Assembly (NCBI GenBank): GCA_964413265.1
Contig: CAYPRX010000002.1
Coordinates: 62,001 to 126,000 of the forward strand
Length of the DNA: 64,000 nucleotides
Reading direction: 5' to 3'
Origin: CAVYGN01 sp964413265
Lineage (GTDB): Bacteria; Spirochaetota; Brevinematia; Brevinematales; JAOACQ01
Shown: piece after piece, positions 57,283-64,000 of the stretch
Layout: each line of letters begins with the position of its first letter
How positions within the stretch are numbered: position 1 is the stretch's first letter
The notes under the pieces: model-generated
The model's database searches: none
Seen by the model: only the letters and a program-made list of their open reading frames with translations
Told to the model about the DNA's origin: nothing
Translations under genes and position numbers: made by a program

Positions 57283-60069
57283 ATGGATTACAGCCGGACC
57301 GTTAATCTGCCGGTAACCGATTTTTCTATGAAAGCCGGGCTCGCTCAGAAAGAACCTGAGTTAATAAAACAATGGCAGAAGATCGGTATTTATGAAAAAC
57401 AGCTTGAAATAAGGAAGGGGGCTGCTGATTTTATCCTGCATGACGGTCCTCCTTACGCTAACGGTGAAATCCATGTAGGGACGGCACTTAACAAGATCCT
57501 GAAGGATATGATAAACAAATACAAATTTCTCAGGGGTTTCAGAACCCAGTATGTGCCAGGATGGGACTGCCATGGCCTTCCCATAGAACAGAAAGTCGTC
57601 GAAAAGCTCGGTGAAAAAGCCCCTGCATTACCGCCGCATGTTTTACGCTCTGAATGTAGGAAATATGCGGCAAAATTTGTAAAACTTCAGATGGAAAGCT
57701 TTGTAAGGCTCGGGATTTTCGGAGACTGGGACAACCCTTATCTTACTATGTCAGAAGAATATGAGGCTGCTATCATTGAGGCATTTGGCAGACTGGTGGA
57801 AAAAAATTTCATATACAGGGGAATGAGACCTGTTCACTGGTGCATAAAAGACAGCACTTCTCTGGCTGAAGCTGAAATTGAGTATCATGACCATAAATCT
57901 CCTTCGGTATACGTTAAATTTCCGGTAATAGGCCATAATATTAAGGGACTCAAAGGGGAAAAATTATCTGTTCTGATATGGACGACAACGCCATGGACTC
58001 TTCCCGCGAACACTGGTCTCAGCTTCCATCCCGAAGAAAAATATACGGCTGTTAAAATTGAGGGTGAATATCTTGTAATGGCTGAAAAACTGATCGATCC
58101 TGTACTGCATCTCAGGCACTTGAAAGCTGAGGACAGGATTAATCTTTCTAGAAAAGATATTGAAGGAATGAAGATCAATCATTGCTGGATAGCCAGAGAG
58201 TCAAAAGCCGTCTTCGGTATGCATGTCGCTATGGATACAGGTACGGGGATCGTCCATACTGCGCCCGGACATGGTATGGAAGACTATATAATAGGCCAGG
58301 AAAGCGGTCTGCCAATACTGTCACCTGTCGATGACAGGGGAATTTTTACCGATGAGGTGCCTGAATTCAAAGGCCTGAATGTATTTGATGCGAATGAGAA
58401 GATAATTGAATTATTAAAGTCAAAAAAAGAACTTTACTTCCGGATGGATATTGAACACAGTTATCCTCATTGCTGGAGATGCAAGCAGCCTATTATTTTC
58501 AGATCGAAGCCCCAATGGTTCTTCAGGGTCTCAGACGATATCCTGCAGGAAAAGGCACTGGAATCGCTTTTATCAGTCAAATGGGTGCCGGAATGGGGGG
58601 AACAGAGGATGAGGAATATGATGACGGGGAGGCCTGACTGGTGCCTTTCAAGACAGAGGTATTGGGGAGTCCCGATAACTGCGTTTTATTGTGAAAAATG
58701 TTCTGAACCTCTGTTGAACGAGAGAACGATAGGTCATATAATCGACATTGTAAGAGAGGAGGGTATTGACGTCTGGTTCAGTAAAACTCCTAGTGAACTT
58801 CTGCCGAAAGGAACTAAATGTCCGAAATGCGGCTCAACTGAATTCAGAAAAGAGGCCGACATCCTAGATGTCTGGTTTGACTCAGGGGTAAGCCATTTTG
58901 CTGTCCTTGACAAGAGGGAAGGCCTTCATAGTCCCGCCGATGTATATATTGAGGGCAATGATCAGTACAGAGGATGGTTTCAGCATTCGCTCTGGCCATC
59001 CATTGCTATCAAGGATGAGAGTCCTTTTAAAACCATAATCACGCATGGCTGGACACTCGATGAGGAGGGTCATCCGATGCATAAAAGCCTTGGAAATGTC
59101 ATATCTCCGAAACAGGTTTACGATAAATTCGGAGCAGATGTTCTAAGGCTTTGGGTTGTCTCGGAAGATTACAGAGACGATATGCGGATTGGCGAAAACC
59201 TGATTCAAAAATGTGCGGACAGCTACCGGAAGATCAGGAATACATTCCGTTATCTTCTGGGAAATCTTTCAGATTTTGATCCGGGAAATATTCTTGATTA
59301 TGATAAGTTATTTGATATCGATAAATACGCTCTCGGCCTCCTTTATAAACTTGACAGAAATGTCGTAAATTTCAATGACTGTTATGAATTTTACCGGTCT
59401 TTCAGGGAGATATACAATTTCTGTGCAGTGGATATGAGTTCTTTTTATCTTGATATATTGAAAGACCGTTTATATATATATACGAAAAAATCTGTCGAGA
59501 GGCTTTCAGCACAGACGGCCATGCATCATATTCTAAAAAGTTTAATGACAATGCTTTCAGTTTTCCTGCCATTCACAATGGATGAGGTTTTTCGGTCATA
59601 TTTCACCGGTAATGAGAATGACAGCGTTCATCTGCAGGATTGGAAGGATTGTGATCCGGTCTGGAATAACACCGGCATTCTCAATAAATTCAGCGAACTT
59701 CTGAAGGTCAGGGATGTTGTACTTAAAGCCGTAGAAATAATAAGGAGCGGTACAGGGGGGGAAGAAAATATAGGCTCAAGCCTCGCAGCCGGGGTTAAAA
59801 TAAAACCTTGGAATGATCATTACAGGGAACTGCTAATGGAATATAAGGACAGCCTTCGTTATTTATTTATAGTATCTGAAGCTGAAATCACTGACAATAT
59901 TGACCAGCCGACAGCCTTTTCGGATGATGTAAGCGTAAGAGCCTTTAAAGCAAAAGGGAAAAAATGTGCAAGGTGCTGGAATTATTCTGAAGAGGTAGGA
60001 TCATATGCTGATTATCCCGACCTCTGTGAGAGGTGCCGTCCTATTGTCAGTAACATAAAGGAGGGATAA
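57283..60069 (+). CDS. ileS: Isoleucyl-tRNA synthetase
   Basis: The 928-residue class I synthetase has 'HDGPPYANGEIHVGTALNKI' (HVGT at 64-67), the CP1 editing domain (~180-390, including 'LIWTTTPWTLPANTGL' and 'GTGIVHTAPGHGMEDY'), a KMSKS-type motif reading MHKSLGN (599-605), and a C-terminal zinc ribbon ('CARCWNY...CERC'). It belongs to the bacterial, mupirocin-sensitive-type length class. I start at ATG 57283, with GGAGGA nine bases upstream; an ATG at 57265 would overlap that site. It heads a plus-strand run continuing with a barrel protein and an oxidoreductase. Confidence 0.97.
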   Translation: MDYSRTVNLPVTDFSMKAGLAQKEPELIKQWQKIGIYEKQLEIRKGAADFILHDGPPYANGEIHVGTALNKILKDMINKYKFLRGFRTQYVPGWDCHGLPIEQKVVEKLGEKAPALPPHVLRSECRKYAAKFVKLQMESFVRLGIFGDWDNPYLTMSEEYEAAIIEAFGRLVEKNFIYRGMRPVHWCIKDSTSLAEAEIEYHDHKSPSVYVKFPVIGHNIKGLKGEKLSVLIWTTTPWTLPANTGLSFHPEEKYTAVKIEGEYLVMAEKLIDPVLHLRHLKAEDRINLSRKDIEGMKINHCWIARESKAVFGMHVAMDTGTGIVHTAPGHGMEDYIIGQESGLPILSPVDDRGIFTDEVPEFKGLNVFDANEKIIELLKSKKELYFRMDIEHSYPHCWRCKQPIIFRSKPQWFFRVSDDILQEKALESLLSVKWVPEWGEQRMRNMMTGRPDWCLSRQRYWGVPITAFYCEKCSEPLLNERTIGHIIDIVREEGIDVWFSKTPSELLPKGTKCPKCGSTEFRKEADILDVWFDSGVSHFAVLDKREGLHSPADVYIEGNDQYRGWFQHSLWPSIAIKDESPFKTIITHGWTLDEEGHPMHKSLGNVISPKQVYDKFGADVLRLWVVSEDYRDDMRIGENLIQKCADSYRKIRNTFRYLLGNLSDFDPGNILDYDKLFDIDKYALGLLYKLDRNVVNFNDCYEFYRSFREIYNFCAVDMSSFYLDILKDRLYIYTKKSVERLSAQTAMHHILKSLMTMLSVFLPFTMDEVFRSYFTGNENDSVHLQDWKDCDPVWNNTGILNKFSELLKVRDVVLKAVEIIRSGTGGEENIGSSLAAGVKIKPWNDHYRELLMEYKDSLRYLFIVSEAEITDNIDQPTAFSDDVSVRAFKAKGKKCARCWNYSEEVGSYADYPDLCERCRPIVSNIKEG

Positions 60070-60070
60070 A

Positions 60071-60712
60071 TTGAAAAAAATCTTATTTATATCCTTATTG
60101 TTGATTGCTGTCGTGTCAATTTCATTTGCTGATGATGAGAACAATCCCTCGAAAGGATATCTTGAAGCGCAGATCGGATTGATGAATCCCTGGGACACAG
60201 GTCTGGGGTTTGATGGTGGAATAGTTGCCGGACTCAGGTTAGATCAGGTTGTTTCGCTTAACGCAGACATTGGATATTACAGAGCCAGTTTCGTAACAAC
60301 CGTAAACCAGACAAATACTTCGGGAGCAATCATAGCAACTGGGCTTGCCAGCCAGACAACTGCTAACCTCTATCTTCTCTTCGTCAATGTGAGGATCGAT
60401 ATCCCGTATGTCATAGCTGATATTATTCAGCCGTATGCCCAGCTTGGGGTAGGTTATGATTTGATGTATAATACATATCAAACAACTTCCGGAAGCCAGA
60501 CTGATCTTTTTGCAGGCGATTTTCTTGCCTTCCGGATCGAAATCGGGGCTCAGCTCACGCTTGGCGAAAAGACATACCTTTTTCTGAATCTGGGATATAT
60601 GTTTTCAACGGTGGAGAAATCCTCTAACCCATCCGATACTCTTGAAATCGGTGAATTGATCGATGCCAGCGGGTTTTCTGTCCTTTGCGGTGTTGGTTTC
60701 AAACTACAATGA
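60071..60712 (+). CDS. Outer-membrane beta-barrel protein
   Basis: The 213-residue product has a Sec signal peptide (about 1-20, ending SFA) and a mature chain of alternating beta strands with a C-terminal 'SGFSVLCGVGFKLQ' that looks like a terminal strand. Strands such as 'GYLEAQIGLMNPWDTG', 'YAQLGVGYDLMYNTY' and 'KTYLFLNLGYMF' suggest an eight-stranded OmpA/OmpX/Opacity-type barrel. It starts at TTG (60071) with GAGGG immediately upstream, one base after the ileS stop. It implies an outer membrane. Cargo or partner unknown. Confidence 0.8.
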   Translation: MKKILFISLLLIAVVSISFADDENNPSKGYLEAQIGLMNPWDTGLGFDGGIVAGLRLDQVVSLNADIGYYRASFVTTVNQTNTSGAIIATGLASQTTANLYLLFVNVRIDIPYVIADIIQPYAQLGVGYDLMYNTYQTTSGSQTDLFAGDFLAFRIEIGAQLTLGEKTYLFLNLGYMFSTVEKSSNPSDTLEIGELIDASGFSVLCGVGFKLQ

Positions 60713-60721
60713 GTTACAATA

Positions 60722-61756
60722 ATGATAAAAAAATACAGGGCTGGAATAATAGGCCTGGGGAGGATTGGATTTACACTTGGCTTCGATAAAAAGAGGGAAC
60801 AGCCGTCTTCACACTCAAGAGCTCTCAGCGAGAGCAGGAGAATTATTGTGGATGGCGGCTTTGATATTGATCCCCTAAAGAGCCGGGCATGGGGAAAACA
60901 TTTCAAAAGGGCTAAAGTTTATTCAACTGCTGAGGAAATGCTTGCCGATGGTGTGTGGGATATAATAGTTATCGCTGTCCCGGAAGAACATCATCTTCAG
61001 GTATTCAGGAAAGTTGTGGGAACCAGACCGGGACTTATAGTGCTTGAGAAACCTGTAGCTCCAACAATAAAAGAGGCATTATATATAAAACAGGAGTCCC
61101 AGCAGTACGAAGTGCCAGTCCTTGTTAATCATGAAAGGAGATTCTCCAGAGACTACCTCCTGATGAAGAGGATTTTATCGGGAATGGTACTTGGAAAGCC
61201 TTTAATTATAAATTCCTCTCTTTTCACGTCTTCCCCAGCCTGGATGGGCGGAGATGAAATGAAGGGTAAAGGAGCACTTGTAAGCGATGGTACGCATCTT
61301 TTTGATACTGTTAGTTTTTTGCTTGGTGAAAGACCGTTCATGAGGCATGCTGAGGCTTACGGACTTGATAAGAATGGAAATATCGCCGGTCTTTCATGCC
61401 TTGGAAGCACCATGGGAATTGATACGGTTTTTAATATTGGTTATGGGGCAGAACATTTTACATTCGAAATAGATCTGATATGCAAAAAGGGCAGGGCAAG
61501 GATTGGAAACGGTTTGTTCGAGATTTCGGTTTCTAAATCCAGCCCCTTCTATGAAGGTTTCTTTTCTCTTATAAGGGAAACTCGTTATAAGCCGTTCAGG
61601 AGAACTGGCTGCTTTTCAGCGATGACAGCCAATTGTATAGAATTTCTGGACGGGACAGCACCTCTTCATTCTACTCTAGATGACGGGATTGGCGCTCTCT
61701 TGAGTATTGAAGAAATAAAGGAAATATTGAGGGGGCAAGGGATAAAGCTCAATTGA
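60722..61756 (+). CDS. Gfo/Idh/MocA family oxidoreductase
   Basis: The 344-residue protein has a Rossmann start 'AGIIGLGRIGFTLG' and the EKP motif in 'LIVLEKPVAPT', with the catalytic lysine, and 'VSDGTHLFDTVSFLLG' in the C-terminal domain, where a histidine lies near the active site. It is the second member of this family in the window (first at 18.3 kb), with about 20-30% identity by eye. Substrate unknown; the family acts on sugars, inositols and amino-sugars. It follows the barrel-protein gene by nine bases. Confidence 0.88.
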   Translation: MIKKYRAGIIGLGRIGFTLGFDKKREQPSSHSRALSESRRIIVDGGFDIDPLKSRAWGKHFKRAKVYSTAEEMLADGVWDIIVIAVPEEHHLQVFRKVVGTRPGLIVLEKPVAPTIKEALYIKQESQQYEVPVLVNHERRFSRDYLLMKRILSGMVLGKPLIINSSLFTSSPAWMGGDEMKGKGALVSDGTHLFDTVSFLLGERPFMRHAEAYGLDKNGNIAGLSCLGSTMGIDTVFNIGYGAEHFTFEIDLICKKGRARIGNGLFEISVSKSSPFYEGFFSLIRETRYKPFRRTGCFSAMTANCIEFLDGTAPLHSTLDDGIGALLSIEEIKEILRGQGIKLN

Positions 61757-61847
61757 TAATATTTCAGTTCTAATTTTAAGATTCCGAATTAATAAATAGT
61801 TCACGGTTGACTTTATTCTGCCTGATAAACAGCAATGAAGGATTAAA

Positions 61848-62888
61848 ATGCCTGTTGAAAGAAGGTATACAGAAGGTTCAATAATCTATTTCGACCATGA
61901 AAGAGGCGACAGCATATATATTCTCAAGAGTGGAAGGGTTGATTTAAGCTTTATACAGCCTGAAAGCGGTGAAAAGATCACGAAAACCCTGAACCAGGGA
62001 GAATTTTTCGGGTTAAAATCCGCAATAATCAACCATACCCGTGACGAAATAGCAGAGGCTGTGAGCGAATCCCTGACTATAGAATTTAAAATCGCCGATT
62101 TTGAGTCCTATGTTTCAAAAAATGTTGAGCTTATGAAGCGTTTGCTGAGAGTATTGTCCAATCAGCTCAGAAATCTTGGAATAAAAGTCAACAATTACTT
62201 GGGTAATAACGTGCTTTATCCGCCGAACATCGGACTTTTCAAGATAGGCGAATATTATATCAATAATAAACTCTACAGGCAGGCTCTCCAGGTATATCAA
62301 AGATACATTGAGCAATACCCTCAAACAAATATCGTGACTGAAGCGAAATACAGGATTGAACTTTGCGAAGAGGCTATGAAATCAGGCTTTATTAAAGAAT
62401 TTAAACCAATTGACCAGATCATTGGAGAGGATATTTCAGGCAACATAACAGCTGTAGCCGATGTTAAAGAGAGCATGGAAAATGTCCATTCCAAACTTGG
62501 AATACGGGAGGTAATGGATAAGTACTATAAAGCTCAGGCGTTCTTCAGAGGAGAAGATTACGGAAATACTGAAAAACTGTTAAGAGAGCTTTTTTCACTG
62601 GATTCCCAGATAGTGAATCCGGATATGATAAACGATGCAAAGATCATGTATTTTACGTCTCTTTTTAAGCTGAATAAATTAAATGAATGCAGCCAGGAAA
62701 TAACTGATTATTTGAAGACTATAAAAGACCAGGTTATGATCAAGAAAACATTGTTTATACTTGCTGATATTTATCAGCATCTTAACAACAGGGAAGGAGA
62801 GTTGTCGATACTTCAAAAGATTGTTATGATGAGCCCGGTAGATGAATTATCGAAAAAGGCGAGGGCTAGAATCGAATCTTTGGAATAG
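61848..62888 (+). CDS. Cyclic-nucleotide-binding (CAP_ED) protein with TPR-like repeats
   Basis: The 346-residue protein has an N-terminal cNMP-binding barrel (about 5-115; 'YILKSGRVDLSF', 'NQGEFFGLKSAI') and a TPR-type helical region ('KIGEYYINNKLYRQALQVYQRYIEQYPQTN' at about 130-160, then further repeats to the end). No DNA-binding helix-turn-helix is present. The PBC phosphate-binding arginine is not obvious, so the true ligand may differ. It starts a two-gene unit with a Crp-like gene 10 bases downstream. It may be a signalling scaffold tied to a cyclic nucleotide or other small ligand. Confidence 0.88.
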   Translation: MPVERRYTEGSIIYFDHERGDSIYILKSGRVDLSFIQPESGEKITKTLNQGEFFGLKSAIINHTRDEIAEAVSESLTIEFKIADFESYVSKNVELMKRLLRVLSNQLRNLGIKVNNYLGNNVLYPPNIGLFKIGEYYINNKLYRQALQVYQRYIEQYPQTNIVTEAKYRIELCEEAMKSGFIKEFKPIDQIIGEDISGNITAVADVKESMENVHSKLGIREVMDKYYKAQAFFRGEDYGNTEKLLRELFSLDSQIVNPDMINDAKIMYFTSLFKLNKLNECSQEITDYLKTIKDQVMIKKTLFILADIYQHLNNREGELSILQKIVMMSPVDELSKKARARIESLE

Positions 62889-62897
62889 GGTAAAGTG

Positions 62898-63557
62898 ATG
62901 GGTGAAGAAGTACTGGATAAATATGAAAAATCTTATGAACCCGGCGATATAATATTCTGCGAGTATGAAAAGGGCGATGAGTTTTATATAATCAAGGAAG
63001 GCAAAATCCGTATTACAAAGATACAGGATAACAAGGAAAAGACACTGGATGTGATGGAGCCTCCTGCGATATTTGGAGAGATGGCCATTATTGAAGATGC
63101 TCCAAGAAATGCGACAGCAATAGCAGAGACCCATGTAAAACTTGTTGTACTTAAAAGACATAATTTCAACGAGCTCCTTATTTCGAACCCGATATGGTCG
63201 CTTTCTCTGATAAAAATACTATCTAAACGTATTTTCGATGCACAGCGAAGACTGGAGATCCTTTCACTCAGGGAAAATGAATCGAAAGTGCTCGACACCC
63301 TGCTTATGCTGGTCGAAATGAAGGGAATCATCCCGGCGACATACCAGGACAACAAACCCATAGAGCTGGATAATGTCAAGGCTGAGGATATAGCTCACTG
63401 GTGTGGCCTGGACTCAATTGAATGTGAAAAGTACCTCGTTCGTTATTCAAACATGGGAAGGATAGAAAGATACGCCAACAAGATAATTATAAAAAGCCTT
63501 GCCGATATCTACAGGCTTGTCAAGAACAAGAGAAGGCTTCAGGACAGTGACTTATAA
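62898..63557 (+). CDS. Crp/Fnr-like cyclic-nucleotide-binding protein
   Basis: The 219-residue protein has a cNMP-binding barrel (about 10-115; 'YEKGDEFYIIKEGKIRI', 'FGEMAIIEDAPRNATAIAE' with the PBC-like 'FGEMA-x6-PRNATA', including the ligand-contacting Arg and Thr), a dimer helix ('SLIKILSKRIFDAQRRLEIL') and a C-terminal region (about 135-215) with possible winged-helix character ('VKAEDIAHWCGLDSIECEKYLVRYSNMGRI'), though the canonical Crp recognition helix is not obvious. I prefer ATG 62898; an in-frame GTG lies at 62895. It follows the cNMP-TPR gene by 10 bases. It may be a transcription regulator or a non-DNA-binding partner. Confidence 0.88.
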   Translation: MGEEVLDKYEKSYEPGDIIFCEYEKGDEFYIIKEGKIRITKIQDNKEKTLDVMEPPAIFGEMAIIEDAPRNATAIAETHVKLVVLKRHNFNELLISNPIWSLSLIKILSKRIFDAQRRLEILSLRENESKVLDTLLMLVEMKGIIPATYQDNKPIELDNVKAEDIAHWCGLDSIECEKYLVRYSNMGRIERYANKIIIKSLADIYRLVKNKRRLQDSDL

Positions 63558-63558
63558 A

Positions 63559-64000
63559 TTAAGAATCCCTCTCAAGAGGATGATATTTCTTATGGGTTTC
63601 TTTCAGTAAATCAGTTGAAACATGGGTGTATATCTGCGTTGTTGTAATGTCGCTGTGACCAAGCATTTCCTGCACACTCCTGAGATCGGCCCCATTTGCC
63701 AGCATATGGGTTGCGAAACTGTGCCTTAGAGAATGCGGGGTTATCTCCTTAACAATCCCTGCTTTTATAGCTCTTTGTTTAACATAAGTCCAGACAGATA
63801 TGCGCGTCAGTTTTTTACCGAGCCTTGAAATGAATAACTGATCGGGAAGTGTCATTTTCCGGGAGATTTCCATCCTGAATAGTAAATATTTTTTAATTGA
63901 GAGAACTGCGACCTTACCTATAGGGATAAGTCTTTCCTTTCCGCCTTTGCCTAAAACCCTGATAATCCTTTTTTCTAAAAAGATATCGGATAACCTCAGG
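63559..64000 (-). CDS. Tyrosine recombinase XerC/XerD (C-terminal part, truncated by window edge)
   Basis: The frame is open to the window edge, so at least 147 residues of C-terminal catalytic domain are present: 'GKGGKERLIPIG', 'HSLRHSFATHML' (the HxxR box), 'LGHSDITTTQIYTH' with the nucleophilic tyrosine. These match XerC/XerD, which resolve chromosome dimers at dif. The N-terminal core-binding domain and the first catalytic arginine lie outside the window, so XerC and XerD cannot be told apart, and a phage-type integrase is not fully excluded. It converges with the Crp-like gene with a one-base gap. Confidence 0.9.
   Translation of the reverse strand, partial: LRLSDIFLEKRIIRVLGKGGKERLIPIGKVAVLSIKKYLLFRMEISRKMTLPDQLFISRLGKKLTRISVWTYVKQRAIKAGIVKEITPHSLRHSFATHMLANGADLRSVQEMLGHSDITTTQIYTHVSTDLLKETHKKYHPLERDS

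Overview
The window is a dense, mostly bacterial-core chromosome segment with moderate to low GC (by eye). It suggests an anaerobic, diderm, fermentative bacterium, most plausibly a spirochaete or close relative. The reasons are a lipid-transport (Mla-type) operon, many small lipoproteins, an outer-membrane-barrel protein, a FliD homologue, paired cyclic-nucleotide-binding proteins, pyruvate:ferredoxin oxidoreductase and the [FeFe]-hydrogenase maturase HydE. No single marker fixes the phylum, so this is an inference.

Layout. 1-3.07 kb (+): end of hydE, an ABC exporter pair and an unusual DapF homologue. 3.07-12.7 kb (-): eleven tightly packed genes that look like one operon. In transcription order these are an HD-GYP phosphodiesterase, gltX, a VOC-HAD fusion, hisC, yjbQ, a SigH-like sigma factor, a small membrane protein, mlaE, an mlaF-like ATPase, mlaD and a TPR lipoprotein. 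12.9-20.7 kb: glnS, a DUF4349-type membrane protein, a FliD-like secreted protein, an oxidoreductase with a stand-alone PAS protein, and a tandem GNAT protein. 20.8-28.1 kb (+): nifJ with a good promoter and terminator, a large membrane receptor-like protein, a metallophosphoesterase and a secreted protein. 28.1-33.3 kb: pyrF, a small lipoprotein with malQ, a zinc-ribbon coiled-coil protein, a CAU tRNA and yifB.

33.45-36.03 kb holds a compact umuD-SRAP-umuC mutagenic-repair cassette on the minus strand. It is flanked by what look like two short gene remnants on the plus strand. 36.07-37.4 kb is dnaA, followed by a 381-base AT-rich gap that is the best candidate in the window for an origin or dnaA control region. 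37.8-46.5 kb (+) is a long biosynthetic and envelope run: ribD, TPR protein, secreted protein, folP, LysM/M23 peptidase, birA, galE, aroB. ndk follows in the opposite direction.

47.2-52.0 kb carries a lipoprotein, a B12-type radical SAM protein, a DUF763 protein overlapping an aldo/keto reductase, and a Gly-Trp/Tyr-rich lipoprotein. 52.2-57.1 kb has mfd, dgkA, a three-tRNA cluster (fMet, Met, Asp) behind a perfect consensus promoter, and trmJ. 57.3-64 kb (+) has ileS, a barrel protein, a second oxidoreductase and two cNMP-binding proteins, ending in a truncated xer recombinase gene on the minus strand.

The most notable observations are an Mla-type ATPase whose catalytic Walker-B glutamate and switch histidine are both replaced, a DapF homologue with both catalytic cysteines replaced by serine, a FliD homologue with a Sec signal peptide and no flagellar neighbours, and the SRAP gene built into a umuDC operon. 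All functional statements come from reading translated sequence and remembered family motifs; no database search was possible.
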